The notes under the pieces were generated by a model, which worked only from the letters and a program-made list of their open reading frames with translations, did no database searches and was not told the origin of the DNA. Of a stretch of 52,370 nt of DNA, positions 23,482 to 35,446 are shown one piece after another. A program made the position numbers and the translations under genes. Where the stretch lies: positions 1 to 52,370 of the forward strand of contig JAAAUF010000193.1 of NCBI GenBank assembly GCA_015499985.1. The letters run 5' to 3'. The DNA is from Haplosporangium gracile. Its lineage: Eukaryota; Mortierellomycota; Mortierellomycetes; Mortierellales; Mortierellaceae. Each line of letters opens with the position of its first letter. Within the stretch, counting starts at the first letter, position 1.

Positions 23482-26400
23482 ATGCCACTCGCAGCAGTCG
23501 ACCAGCCTCCACCACCTCTCATAAGAGGAAACTCGGTCGTCTCTCTTTATCAGTCCTGCCTCAACCTCATTGAGCGACTTTCGGGTGTACCTGACTTTGA
23601 AGACTACCTCAACCCTGATATTCTCCAAAACACCCAGGCTGGCTCCCCATCCAGCGCAGGACCCAACGACCCCGTCAACCAACTCTGGGTCCTCTTTCGA
23701 CTCGGCTCTCCCCTCGCTTGTATCTTTAACGGTCTCCGCCCCAAGGAGCCTCTCAAGATCAACAATGCCGACAACAACCTCAGCAACGTCAATGCCTGCA
23801 AGGCCACTGTCTTCCGCTTCTTGGTTGCCTGTCGCCAGGAGCTCCAGTTCAGTGAAGAAAACCTCTTTACCATCTCCGAGCTCTACCAGGACGACACCAA
23901 TGGATTTGTCAAGGTATGTTAGCTACCCTATTGTATCCCATCCCATCCCATCCTGCCCTATCCTTTCCTGTACTTTACTTTTTAATGGAGTATTTTTTTT
24001 TTTAGCTCCTTTATTTTTTTTAATATCTCCCCGCATAACACCAATCCATCCCAAATGCCCTCGTTTTTTTTGCACCCCTCAAGGCTCTTTAGCCCTATCC
24101 CCCCTTTCCCTTTTTTCTCTCTCTGTGCCACTATTGTTGCTTTTTTTTAATCGATCATTTTGGGATGGATAACGGCCTATGGGCGCTCTGGCCAAATCAC
24201 CACCGCATTGACTCCCTCCCCTCAGTTCCGAAACGTGCCCAATGCTGCATTACGTTTGACATGTTCTTTCATGACCAGTTTCTCTATCAGATCGATTGTT
24301 GTGGACAGTTACACTCGACCCCTTCGACAAACAACCTCCTCCTGTCGTGGCTTTGTCATACATTCATCCATACATGAAGCAATTGTCTGTGCTGTACACA
24401 ACAATCATATCATTGGAGATGATATTCATCTCATCTCTTTTTTATTCTTCTGAAAATAGGTCATTAAAACTGTGAGCATGGTGTTGGATCGCATGGAGGA
24501 CCAGGGTCTGCTCCGTGCCAGACGCACCAAGCGCAACTCGGACCCAGCCAAGCCCACCGATAACCGTGCCAAGGTTGTCAATGAGATCCTCGAGACCGAG
24601 CGTAGCTTTGTCCAGGATTTGGAGAACCTTCAAGCCTACATGCGCGCCCTCCAGGCCGACGGAACCGTGATCTCGCCCGAGACCATCCATCTTATCTTCG
24701 CCAACCTCAATGCCCTCGTCGATTTTCAGCGCCGCTTCCTCATCGCCATCGAAACCAATGCTGCCTTCGCTCCCCAGGACCAGAACTTTGGCCAGTGCTT
24801 CTTGACCCATGAGGAGGCCTTTGCCGTCTACGAGCCCTTTTGCGCCAACTTTAACGAGGCCAGCAAGCTGATTCTTAGCGAGGCTCCCAAGCTCCAGGTA
24901 AGATCCTTTCTCCGACTATCTTTTTTTGCACCTTTTTCCCATTCATCCAATAGAATCCAGTCGTAGTGACCCGGGCACCTTGCTAACTCCGTCGCTCTTT
25001 CTTTTTTTTTCTTCGCTTTGGTTCTTTTACTGCTTCATTAGAAAATGACCCACTTGATGGAACCCATTCACGGAATCACTTCTCAATTGATCAAACCCGT
25101 CCAGCGTATCTGCAAGTACCCTCTTTTCATGCACGAGTTGATCAAGTTGACCGACCCCGAATTCCCTCACTACCGCGATCTCGTCGATGGTCAAAGCGCC
25201 ATCAAGCGTGTCGCCGACCGCATCAACGAGACCAACCGCAAGCAGGACAATCACTTGATTGCCCAGGCATTGCAGCACAAGGTTACTTGGAAGGACGGGG
25301 AGTTTGTCTCCGACTTTGGCAGCCTTCTTTTGCACGACAAGCTCTTGAACCCCCGCGGCTCATCCGACAAGGAGCTCGAGGTCTATCTCTTTGAAAAGAT
25401 CCTCCTCTGTTGTCAAGAAATCCCTCAAAAGAAGAAGCAGCCTCGCGGTGCCCGTCCCAAGCCCACCCTTCACTTGAACGGCCGCATCTACATCAACAAC
25501 ATCAAGTCTATCCTCCCCGTCTCCTCCGCCGGCTCCTATGTTCTTCATGTCGTCTGGAATGTTGCCGCTGAGGAATTCGAGTTGCGCTGCCGCAACGACG
25601 ATCAGCTCAAGAAGTGGCACGGCGTCCTGGACAAGCTCGTTACCGAGGCCAACTCTCAAAAGACTAACATTGTCTCGACCACTACTTTCATCGGCATGCC
25701 CACCATGACCCCCGAGCAGAATTCCTTCTACCGCGATGACGACGATTACCTGGATGATGACATCGATGGTGACGAGGACGATATCTATGATGAGCCCCGT
25801 TACAACCGTAGCAACTCACTCCCCTTCGGCCTCATTCCTCAGCCTACCATGCTCGGATCTCGCCCCAGGGCCAAGACCGAGGACGGCTCTGTGCCCCCTG
25901 TCGGTTCCTGGAACGCCCGCGTTGGTGGTTACACTGCCCACGCTGCTGCCAACGGACGTCCTTCTCCCCCAGGCATGTCCCTCCCTCCTCTGCCTCGCAC
26001 AACCAGCAGCTCCGGCACGGCCATGGGTGTTATGTCGCCTGGAGAGTACCCCTACTCCCCTCCTTCGTCCTACCCTGCCTCGCCCACTGTCTCCAACCCC
26101 CGCGGATCGACAAGCAGTAGCAACTCTTACCAGCGTCGCAGCAACGGCGATGGACACTCGCCCATGTCAGAGACCATGTCCAAGTTTATGTCTCATGACG
26201 GCTCTGATGACTATACCCCTGGACAGCCCCTCTCCAGAAACGCCTCAACCGGCTATGCGTACAATGTCACACCATCAGCAGCCCCACCAGTACCCCCAAT
26301 TCCAGGACAGTTGCGCGTTCGCGCCCAAAGCAGCCCCAACATCCACGCCGCTGCCAACCCATCATGGCACAACGCCCCCGACATGCCTACTCCCTTGGCC

Positions 26401-26841
26401 CACCACCGTCGTCCCTCCAACGCCAGTGGGCCAAACTCGCCCACGACACCCTACCCTGGTGCCAACTACCCCAATATTCCCGCTGTGCCCACCATTCCTT
26501 CACGCCATAGCTCTCCTCGCCCAGATGTCAGCCGCACCTTGCGCCAACAGCCTTCGAACAGCAACCTGAGCGCCGGTGTTCCTCAGCTCAAGATCAAGGT
26601 CAACTTCCAAGAGGATGCTTATCTGATTGTCGTTCCCATCCAGATTGGATACAATGAGTTGATTGAGCGTGTTGAGAAGAAGATCCGCCTCTGTGGCTGC
26701 CGTCGTTCAGACTCCCAGCCTTTGCGTCTCCGCTACAAGGACGAGGACAACGACTATATCATCATGAAGGACGACGATGATATCTCTCTTGCCTTTGAGA
26801 GCTGTTATGCCGAGGGTGTCATGAACTTGCACGTCAGCTAA
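23482..26841 (+). CDS. CDC24: Cdc24-type Rho guanine nucleotide exchange factor
   Basis: Exchange factor that loads GTP onto Cdc42 to set up polarised growth. Three exons, 23482-23913, 24460-24897 and 25042-26841, give 889 residues. Domain order matches Cdc24 exactly. The N-terminal CDC24 calponin-like region (about 40-144) contains PVNQLWVLFRLGSPLACIFN. The DH domain (about 180-360) contains EILETERSFVQDLENLQ and LIKPVQRICKYPLF. The PH domain spans about 370-500. A Ser/Pro-rich linker and a C-terminal PB1 domain (about 805-889) follow; the PB1 acidic OPCA-like stretch DEDNDYIIMKDDDDI is visible. In yeast that PB1 binds Bem1. Intron 1 is long (546 bases) and splits the CH and DH regions. The start is the first ATG after a long pyrimidine-rich leader. 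Confidence 0.95.
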
Positions 26842-28523
26842 GACGCCGAGTTTATATCCCCCCCCTTTGGTTACTTTTTTTTTCTATCCTACGTATTCTT
26901 TACAGTTCCCTTTTGCTCCTTCCTCTGCATCTTTTTGTAACTCTACCTGCGGTTATTACGATTTATTTATTACCCTGTTTCGTCCTCTTTTTTTTTTGCT
27001 CCTTTTTTTTTTTTTTTTATTTTTTTTTATTACACCTTCCTCCAATTGTTCGGGCACTCCTCTGTAACTATCTCTCGTCGATTATTTCTTTGGAAATATA
27101 TATACCATTTTGCTCCTACTATTCCTCCTGTCTTTTCCGAATTGAGATCTGGGATGCCTGCCTGTCAAATTGGTCAAAAAAACGAGGATTCACTTGGTCA
27201 GAAAAAACCACTCAAAAACAACAAAAAAATACGACAACCACGACAACATCAACCAACAATAACGACCTTTTATTTCACGACCACCCCTCTGTACGACCTG
27301 ACGCCCCATTTTTATTTTACGACCGAAACGACACCCCCTTTGCTGGAACAGGATTTTTTTTTTTTTGATTTCAAAAAAAGAACACAAGGAAGCAACAATT
27401 TTTAATTTTTTTTACCCAGAAACTTGGGTACCTTTCGTTTACCTTGGGGTCATGATACCTCCCGAGATTTTTTCCACCTTTTTAATTTTCGTCTTTGCAT
27501 GGGTGGATTTTGATTCCACTTCCCTTCCTCGCGCCAACGGCCGAAACCTGTACCTACGTTTTTCATTTTTTTTTTAAATTATCTTTGTACTTTTCTTTGC
27601 TTGCTTTTCCTTGTAATGTATTTCGTTCCTGCTATTATGACTCCCCCCCCAAAAAAAAAACCACCGCTATAGACTCTTTGTAAATACCTCTTCATCCATA
27701 AAAGTTATTATTCATCATTCATGTGTTATTCTGTGTTTGACTGATTGAATGGATAGAAGTGGAGGTGGAACCAGTTGTGATGGAGCAAGGTCTTCAAGAA
27801 TAGATGAGATTGTGTATGTGTGTGTGTTCGAGGGAGAGAGACAGAGGCGTCTGAGGAGGTTAGGGATCGACTTTTTGATCGTCTTAGAATTCCAGATACG
27901 GGCTTGCTTCGATCCCTTTTTGCCATGTTCCCCTTTTCGATCCATCTCACCCTTGCACCTTCTTTACTTCTTGCAGCCGTTTTCTTCGGAAAAGGGCGCT
28001 TTGTCCCTTGATATACAGTGCTAGTTCTTTCACAGGACAACGAGGGTTTAGCCATGTGGATCTCTCTTTTGTTACCCCGCAATTTTGTGCCTTGACTCCG
28101 CCTGGACACAACACACAACAATAGAACAACAGCGTGTAAAAAGCAATTGGAAAAAAACCATGGGCCACAAACGACAGTAAGGATAACGCCTTTTTGTCAA
28201 TGCTACCGATAACCATAGATTCGCCCCTTTTTCACTTGACTTACTGACATATCCATGCCGGATGCTCTCTACTTGCTCATCGTCTAATTAGGCAATGCCG
28301 AAGTGAATGAATGTCCCTTGCTTTTCAGGTGATGAGTCAGCTTCGCAGTCATAGGGCGCTAGCGTCATGTCACAAACGGAATCGCTTTTTCTTTCTCGTT
28401 TCTACTTCTTCTTACCTTTCTTGTCTATTGTCCTCACCTTTAAAACATATAAAAGTAACACGCGAGCCCATACAACTACAAGACGACACAGGATACAAAA
28501 AAAAAAAAAGCAGGAAACAAAAG
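26842..28523. other. CDC24 3' region and NMO promoter
   Basis: 1.68 kb, T-rich with several homopolymer runs on the left, consistent with the CDC24 3' UTR, then the upstream region of the nitronate monooxygenase gene. No ORF here carries a recognisable motif. Confidence 0.4.
28448..28455 (+). promoter_or_regulatory. TATA box of NMO-like gene
   Basis: TATAAAAG lies 76 bases before the start codon at 28524, a clear TATA element in a suitable place. An A-rich leader follows. Confidence 0.6.
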
Positions 28524-29777
28524 ATGACACCAGCAAAGAACCAGTTCCTAGCCCTCTTCTCCCACATCACGCGTCGAAGCCGCGGCGGTGTTGGCAAAGT
28601 AGCGACGACGACCCCGTGGTTCACAAAACCAATCGTCTCGGCTCCCATGAACGGATGGTCAGGCCCCAAACTCGTCGCTGCCGTCGCCAACCACGGTGGA
28701 CTCCCCATCTTTCCCATTGGTTATTTCACCGACCCGGCCGCCATTCTCAAGGAACTCCAGAGTATCCTTCCTCTGCTCTCCGACAACGAGCAACAAAATG
28801 GTATCGACAACAGTCGCGGTGGCAACGACAGCGAGGAAGAGACAACCAAGACAGAGTTCCTGCCTTATGCGGTCGGCTTTATCACATTCTGGCTTGACCG
28901 TCAAGGACCTGACTTACTTCTCAAGATTCTGGAGGGTCAAGGCGATCTTCCTCATTCGACACCATCCGGCACAACATCAGCAACGATCGGAGCCAGGGTG
29001 GCACTTCGACCTCCAGCAGCAGTTTGGTTCTCCTTTGGCGACTACCGGCCCTATCTGAAACTCGTCCGTCAGCACGGAGCAGCTGGAACAAGGGTCATTG
29101 TCCAAGTCCAGACTGTCCAAGAGGCCATTGACGCACAACAGGACGGAGTTGACGTGATCGTCCTTCAAGGAACCGAGTCAGGAGGTCATGGAGCCCAGCG
29201 TGTTCGATCCCTGCTGTCTTTTATTCCCGAGGTAGTCGATGCTCTCCAGGAACGCGAAAAGGTCAAGGGACTAAAGGTACCCGCGATTCTGGGAGCTGGC
29301 GGCATTTCGATCAACGATCAGTGGCGTGCTGCACAGGCTCTGGGCGCTTCAGGTGTCGTCATCGGAACAGGATTCATGCCAACCTTCGAATCACCCGGTC
29401 CTCAACACGCTAAGGAACGGATCCTGAACGCTGGCGACAGTGGCGATTCAACAGTCCGGACTCGGATCTTTGACGAGCTGCGAGAGTTTGAGTGGCCCGA
29501 GGGATACGATGGTCGAGTAATCCGCAACTTGGTGACCGACCGTGAGGAAGAGGATTTAAAGACCCGAGGCGTGTTTGAGCCCAAGGGCGCGGATGCTTTC
29601 AAGGTTTTGAGAGAGGATCGAACTGGTACCAAGGAGGATTGGAAGCGAGCTGTCAAGGACCAGGATTTGGATTTTATCCCTCTCTGGGCCGGTAGTGGTG
29701 TTGGTCTCCTCAAGAAGCAAATGTCTGCCGCTGAATGGATGAATCAACTCCTTGGCGAAAGTGAGATTGGAAATTAG
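28524..29777 (+). CDS. Nitronate monooxygenase-like flavoprotein
   Basis: FMN-dependent nitronate monooxygenase (2-nitropropane dioxygenase) family with a TIM-barrel fold; members oxidise propionate-3-nitronate or other nitronates. One exon of 417 residues. The family opening KPIVSAPMNGWSGPKLVAAV, the central GTESGGHGAQR phosphate/active-site loop and the FMN phosphate motif GAGGISINDQWRAAQALGA, followed by VVIGTGFM, are all present. A ~40-residue polar insert (around 93-115, NSRGGNDSEEE) interrupts the first half, and the C-terminus carries about 110 residues beyond the barrel. ATG 28524 is chosen because it follows a TATA box and an A-rich leader; the in-frame sequence upstream is not protein-like. 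The substrate is unproven. Confidence 0.88.
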   Translation: MTPAKNQFLALFSHITRRSRGGVGKVATTTPWFTKPIVSAPMNGWSGPKLVAAVANHGGLPIFPIGYFTDPAAILKELQSILPLLSDNEQQNGIDNSRGGNDSEEETTKTEFLPYAVGFITFWLDRQGPDLLLKILEGQGDLPHSTPSGTTSATIGARVALRPPAAVWFSFGDYRPYLKLVRQHGAAGTRVIVQVQTVQEAIDAQQDGVDVIVLQGTESGGHGAQRVRSLLSFIPEVVDALQEREKVKGLKVPAILGAGGISINDQWRAAQALGASGVVIGTGFMPTFESPGPQHAKERILNAGDSGDSTVRTRIFDELREFEWPEGYDGRVIRNLVTDREEEDLKTRGVFEPKGADAFKVLREDRTGTKEDWKRAVKDQDLDFIPLWAGSGVGLLKKQMSAAEWMNQLLGESEIGN

Positions 29778-30799
29778 AGAAAAACAGCTCGACTTTCAAA
29801 CAGAAAATAGTTTGCTCCGCAATGCGTATTTTTTTTTTTTCAATCAGGTATTCACTTCTTTCATACCAATCATGTAGCGCTCGCATATTCAGAAAAAAAG
29901 AACGGCTAATGTCTGTTTGGTACGCGTACTTTTTGTCGTATTATGTACGGATGCTCAGCTTCCGTTGTTATCTCATATCTCCTTTGCTACTCTGATTCAG
30001 AATATTTCTTTGCCTTGGCTTTGCTTGATAGTTTTGGTTGTCTTCAGGCTCATGAGCAGAAGATGGGAGCAACTGTTGCGTCCTTTACTGCAGAAATAAA
30101 AAAAAAAAAAAAAAAAGGGCAATGAGGGTTTTCTTTCTAAACTCCATTAGACACTATCTGTTTCTTCCTTCCTTTTTCTCCCCTTGGCATAAATAGAGCG
30201 GTATGAGCTGGTTCATTTTTTTTTTTTTGTTCCAGGGATATGTCTGTTGTTGGGTCTATTGTGTCGTGAAGAAGAAAAGGGAAATGAACTGCTATATTTT
30301 TCATGCGAATCTTAACAAGAACACGGGCGGTCTCTGCATCGGATATGTGCTTCGATTTGCTGGTGATACCACACCTTGGATCTCATGCACAACTTTAGTT
30401 CATCGTTCTTTTATTTTAGGTGATGACTTTCACGTCGCGTCGCTTGAGAGGTCGCTTTGGGTGCTCTGAAGGGTAAAGAGGAGGTGAAGAGCGGAAGAGG
30501 AATGAAAATGTGCTTAAATTGTGTAGAGGTAAAGACAGAGAACAAAGTCGCTTCTAAAATTCAATCAAGTCAATTATACATCGTTCAATTAAGAAATGAT
30601 CATGCGTAGTAGCCCGCTTTGATTAACCATCCAAACAAGGTCAAAAGAAAATAAGGCTCTTCGTTATGTTACAGAAAGAAAACTATGAGATGACAATGAG
30701 GTTGTACGAAAGAAATATGGAAGATGACATTCATGTTTATTACGCGACTTCGCCCTCTATGCAAGAACATAAGAAATAGAAACTAAAACAGTTTCAACA
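29778..30799. other. Convergent intergenic region
   Basis: About 1 kb between the 3' ends of the NMO-like gene and the CCDC47 homologue. It contains A and T homopolymers (about 30097-30117 and 30217-30228) and no supported gene. Confidence 0.4.
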
Positions 30800-32500
30800 T
30801 TAAGCCTTTGTGGTGACCCTCTTCTGGCGCTTCTTGAGAGCCTTCTTCTCTTCCTTGGCGGCCAACTTGCGCTGAGCATCAGGTGACAAGTTCTTTTCGG
30901 CCTCACGTTTCTCACGAAGACGCTTGTCCTCCAGCTCACGAGCCTTCTCTGCCTGCGCCTTCTTTCCAATGTCCTTTGAAGCCTCCTCGCGTGCCTTGAC
31001 GATCTTGTTCTTGATCTAACCAGAGTTGTCGCCAGATTATTATGGGAATGTGGTTAGCAGTCATGTCTATTTCTTGCAATACAGATTTGATTCAGGTGGC
31101 ATCCAAGGACAAAATAGCAATGGTGTGCCTTCTGATCTGCTATCTGACATACCACAGTAGTGACATGGCAATCCTGAGGAAGTCCATCCAAGCATGCAAT
31201 CAAAGCCTCAACAAGAGGAAGAACCTTGCGGGCCTCAGTAGCCTTGGGCAAACGGAATGACAGTGAAATGCGTTTGGCATAGGGTTTCTTGGGGAGGCTA
31301 AAAGAGAATAACAACATCACGACCAGTTAACTACGCTTTCTTTCTTCTCACCACTTGCAAATTGTCGAGCGATATTGAAGGAAAGAGAAATGACTTACGA
31401 CTCAGGTTTGGCGGCAGGCTGGTCAGAGACGATAAAGTAGTCGAGCCACTTGGCAGCCTGGTTTAGCTTGTCAGCAACCAAGGGCAAGATGGCTTCGGTC
31501 AACTCGTTGGATTCAGTCAAGGTAATCAGCGATTCATCCAATGACTTTTGATTCGATGCCTTGGTGAAGGTGATGAGATCGTAGTTGCGGTTGCGAATTT
31601 TGGTTCCTAATGACTTGGGGACGACAGCAAAGACACCGTCGCTGTACTCGTCAGGATTCATCGTAACGTTGAGCGTGCAGGTGTCGAGTACGGGTGTCGA
31701 AAACAAGGCGAAGATAGTTCTGATCAGGTCCTGACGGGGTTTCATCTGTTGAAAGTGTTGAAATAAAGGGACGGATTGTTAATAATGGAGCGCGATCTGT
31801 CCCACGCGCAAGGCGGGTCGGTTACTCCACGTGTTATTTACAGAACATAGTTAAAAGAATTTGCCTTGATCAGTCCGTGGACAGTAGCGACGTGGCGACG
31901 ACCGGTCAAGTAGATGATGTACTCATGAGGGGCATCGATAGCGAGCTCAGCACCGTTGTCACCGACACGCGAAAAGTTGGCGCGGAAGAGAGGAAGCATG
32001 ACGGCCATGGTGGTCTTGGCAAGGACTTCGTTGTGCTTCTTGCCAAACATGTATGTGACGAGGATCAACAAGATAATGCTGAGATACATGAACTCATGGC
32101 CGAACTGCTCAAGCAAGTCTTGCATAGCTATTTATCGTTTGCGAGAGAGTGTGAAGGAGAACGAGTAAGTCATAGGATGCCATCAATTGCATAATTGTTG
32201 TTCATCCCGCATGGGCTCCCACTCCAGTTGCATCGCTTTTGTCCTGTTCATCCGGGATGTGATGTTGCTTATTGTCGTGTCTTACAGTTGAACCGTGGGA
32301 GTGCTGCAGTAGCTTGTTCGACGAAGCCAGCTATACAGATGGAGAGAGAAGTTTGTGTCAGTTACTGAGGTCACTGTGCCATGAGTTTAGTAATAAAAAA
32401 AAAGGCAATCAGAGTGGCTCCTAGTAAAGCAAGTTGCGTTACCTGCTTGGACGGATGCCAGCGTGGCGATGGAGGCAGCCAGGCCGAGGATACGCGACAT
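30800..32500 (-). CDS. CCDC47-family ER membrane protein
   Basis: Homologue of CCDC47 (DUF1682), the ER protein that works with Asterix in the PAT complex to insert multipass membrane proteins at translocon ribosomes. Six exons, 32500-32443, 32330-32286, 32127-31865, 31745-31399, 31297-31153 and 31015-30800, give 357 residues. A short N-terminal signal (SRILGLAASIATLASVQA) precedes a membrane helix (EFMYLSIILLILVTYMFGKK). The luminal/cytosolic body includes a RQDLIRTIF stretch and TMNPDEYSDGVFAVVPKS, matching the family's MNDEDMD..VFAV core. The C-terminus is a highly basic coiled coil rich in KAREE, REKREAEKN and KKALKKRQK, as in the animal protein. The exon 3/4 junction requires a GC donor. 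It is shorter than human CCDC47 (483) because the acidic N-terminal luminal part is missing. Confidence 0.88.
31746..31864 (-). other. Non-canonical GC-AG intron
   Basis: The donor reads AAG/GCAAAT, matching the U2-type GC donor consensus, and the acceptor reads TTTCAACAG. Using it joins GLIK to MKPRQD in phase zero. The only strong GT nearby (GTAAAT, eleven codons on) leaves the wrong phase and produces a stop, and the unspliced frame hits TAA. Confidence 0.75.
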
Positions 32501-32715
32501 TTGGGAGTAGTGTGTGTGGGGGTGGGGGATGAGAAGAAGAAGGAGTGAGATGATGACTTTGCGCAAACGCAGCAACCCAAAAGGAAAAGACGGGGGGAGC
32601 CAACGGGCCAAAAGCCACCAATCACACTTCAACTTTTCCAAAGGCAAATTCATCTTCACCAAAAAATTGCGCGATCAGTTTTATTTAATTCTATTCAAAA
32701 AGGACGGAGCGAGTA

Positions 32716-34539
32716 TCATTGAATAGTGCACACAGCAAGAGAGCGGCGCGCTTCAATCTCGCGGATCCAGCCAAGTACCGTTTGGAGTCGCTGCCGGACC
32801 GATATCTGCTTCAGCAACTCATACTTCTGATCCTGACGAACCGGCAAGATCGACCCAACCCAGAATGAAAACGACCGTCCGTCATCCTCAATCATCTCGC
32901 CAAACTCTCGCTCAAGACGTTGTGTCGCCAAGGGTTCAAGTCGATCCTGCATATGCGCAACAAACTCTTGAAGGATCTGCAGCAGTTGATTTTGTGAGAT
33001 CGATTCTAGTTCCACCTTATGTAGATCCTTGAGGCCCAAAACAACTTCCTGTTCCTCCTCATGCTTGGGACCCGCAGATGATTGTCCTTCAGTCCTTGAT
33101 GACTGTGAGGAGGTCGAAACATTCCTTGGAGGCAATGTTGTAAAGCGCGGATTGACCGGATCCGCGTTTACCGGTATAGATAGCTCTGAAAGGGTCAATG
33201 GAGGCGAAAGAGCCGAAAGGGACGACACTCTTTGACTGGTCCTGCTCCGCCGCCGATCCAATAGCTGCTCCTCTGTGTCCTCGTCTCCGCTGTTTTCTTC
33301 GTCTTTGTCACTGTCGGTGTCACTGTCGAACCTATTGTTCTTCTCTCGATATGCAGAGAATACTTCAGTCGATCCATCATGGTCACTCGCCATAGATTGT
33401 CGTGTTTGCTCCAGCCGAAGCGAAGCAGCAGCCATGATCGCCTTTTCCTGACCTCGCTCCTGCTCCTCCGAAATGTCGTCAATAAGTTCCACTGCGGTGG
33501 CCGTGTAGTACCCGTCCAGCATCGAATAGGTCAGAATTTGGAAACGCGACAGTCCAACAGTCTCGACCAGGGCACGTCCGTCGGGTAAGAGCTCCAGTGA
33601 CACAATCTTGAGCAATGTCCCGTACTCTCGACTCGGTTCCCACCTGGTGACCGCCTCGTCCATGGTGAATCGGTGTTGTTTCCGCTGTTGGGGCGGGAGG
33701 ACCATACCAAAGACCTTGCTCTCGGTCTTGAGGACGTTTCGAAGCATCCTTCGGTAGCGAGGCTCAAAGACCAGGAGGTAACAGGGCATCCGAGGGAAAA
33801 TGAGCGAGTTGATAAAAAGTGGGGTCATAGCCAAGTTCGGATCGAGATCGCGTTGTTCCTCCGCGCTTGTGGTTGTCACGAAACCGGAGGACTCCTCGAT
33901 CGCGTTTCCAGCGTTTTGGCGAACCATGAAATTAATTAGCCAGACAAGGGTCTTGTTGACCGGCTGGTTGTGATAAAACATGTAGATAGGCAGCTTGCGT
34001 CGGCAGAGCGGACAGTTAGGGTTATGATCGAGCGAGGTGATGAGGCAACTCTTACAAAGAGTGTGACCACAAGACGTTGTGAGGGGTTGGTCAAAGACAA
34101 GGAAGCAGACTTGACACTCCGTTTCCTGCTGGATCTTGGGCCGAAGCGTTTCCATGACCTGAGGAACGTTTATATAAAAGTTCAGGGTCGAAGCCGCCTC
34201 AGAAGTGGTATCGAGATCCTGAAGGGTAGCGTGCCTAACAGAGTCGTGGGTTGACGAGGCGGGAGAGGTTGGGGACGAAAGGGTTCTGGTATGAAGGTCC
34301 TGTTGAAGACAGGCAGTGCGCCAGGCGGTGGTGAGACTTTGGAGGGTGACATCGATGGAGAGCTGGTCGGCCGAGTGGATGGTAGAACGGGCGCAGGCGG
34401 GGAAGGGACAATGAATCTGCTGGCGGAAAGCGATTGACTGCAAGGGTGGCAGACAGGCCTGGCAGATAGTGAATCCGCATGGGAGGGTAACAGGGTTGTG
34501 CAAGAGGTTTTTGCATACCCTGCACTGTAGTGGCAGCAT
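32716..34539 (-). CDS. LONRF-like RING E3 ligase with Lon N-domain
   Basis: A single-exon protein of 607 residues. It begins at once with a RING finger (LPLQCRVCKNLLHNPV, then GFTICQACL and CPFPACARS). A second RING lies at about 140-185 (CQVCFLVFDQPLTTSCGHTL followed by CKSCLI and CPLCRR). A Lon-protease N-terminal substrate-binding domain runs from about 225 (PLFINSLIFPRMPCYLLVFE) to near the end, interrupted by an acidic, Ser-rich insert at about 395-480. Two RINGs plus Lon-N is the architecture of animal LONRF proteins and of fungal relatives; a ubiquitin ligase role follows from the RINGs. It is divergent from the EH-SPRY gene and lies 216 bases beyond the CCDC47 start. The ATG is immediately before the first RING cysteine, so the start is firm. 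Confidence 0.9.
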   Translation of the reverse strand: MLPLQCRVCKNLLHNPVTLPCGFTICQACLPPLQSIAFRQQIHCPFPACARSTIHSADQLSIDVTLQSLTTAWRTACLQQDLHTRTLSSPTSPASSTHDSVRHATLQDLDTTSEAASTLNFYINVPQVMETLRPKIQQETECQVCFLVFDQPLTTSCGHTLCKSCLITSLDHNPNCPLCRRKLPIYMFYHNQPVNKTLVWLINFMVRQNAGNAIEESSGFVTTTSAEEQRDLDPNLAMTPLFINSLIFPRMPCYLLVFEPRYRRMLRNVLKTESKVFGMVLPPQQRKQHRFTMDEAVTRWEPSREYGTLLKIVSLELLPDGRALVETVGLSRFQILTYSMLDGYYTATAVELIDDISEEQERGQEKAIMAAASLRLEQTRQSMASDHDGSTEVFSAYREKNNRFDSDTDSDKDEENSGDEDTEEQLLDRRRSRTSQRVSSLSALSPPLTLSELSIPVNADPVNPRFTTLPPRNVSTSSQSSRTEGQSSAGPKHEEEQEVVLGLKDLHKVELESISQNQLLQILQEFVAHMQDRLEPLATQRLEREFGEMIEDDGRSFSFWVGSILPVRQDQKYELLKQISVRQRLQTVLGWIREIEARRSLAVCTIQ

Positions 34540-35446
34540 GGTGTCTGAAGGTTGAATGCGATTGAGCGAGGAGGAAAAGCGAGGAAAAAGTGAGGGGAAA
34601 AGGGTATTTGTTTAAAAGTTGGTGAGGGTGATGAGATGAGGATGATGAGGATAAGGAATAAGAAGGAAAGAAGGAGTAAAAGAGGAAGGAGAAGACAAGG
34701 AATGTTAAAGAGAAGTGCAATTACATGGACTTGTAGGCTGAGTCATCGGGTTTAGAAGAAGTGTAGAAAGGAACATAGACAAGACGAAGAAAAGCATCGC
34801 TGGGGTTTTGTTGTGTTTCCATGGGGATGGGCGCAACAGGGTTTGCTTGACCCTCGAGGTCGAAAATTGGCCTATGAAAATATCATCTTTGGATGGACTG
34901 CTAGCCAACAACGATGTCAGGCACGAGCAAGTGATGTTATTTGATGGGTCAACAACAAGTACCGAACAGTGGTTGACTATGGTTTTTCTTGGTGGCAAAG
35001 ATATTGCTAAAAAAAACAGGGGCATGATAGCAGCGCTGTTAAAGGAAAAAAAAAGGCGAGGCTGGTTCCTTCTTCCTTAATTTTTGGTTTCTTCACCCAC
35101 TCATACAGACACGCACGCGAGAGAACAATGACGAGAAGCAAAAAAATGATGGCGAGTACGAAAACCCTATCCTCGCTTCTTGCCCTTCTTGAATGTCCAT
35201 TCTAATTCACATACAAAAAAAGGGCTTGTTTGTCTACTTGTTTGCACAGCCGACAGACAGCAACCCCCTACTCGCCGCCGTCTCTCCCTCTTTTACTTAT
35301 GCTCACACTTCATACCTCCACGCTCTTTTTTTTTACTTCATTCATTCTCTCTTCTTGGCCCTTTTCTCCTTCCTTTCTCTTTTCTCTCCTCCATCTGCTC
35401 CTCACTAATCCGATCCCCCCTTCATTCTCATTCATCCACTTCATCC
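34540..35446. other. Divergent promoter region
   Basis: 907 bases between two divergent start codons (RING/Lon protein and EH-SPRY protein). The right third (about 35285-35440) is pyrimidine-rich, like other leaders in this window. No gene is supported. Confidence 0.45.

Noticed and set aside
28311..28523. N-terminal extension of the NMO-like protein
   Set aside because: A TATA box at 28448 lies inside it and the A-rich leader translates to lysine runs; the start at 28524 is preferred.
35180..35446. In-frame upstream extension of the EH-SPRY gene
   Set aside because: It has no ATG before 35447 and is a pyrimidine-rich leader that translates to Ser/Phe/Leu runs.
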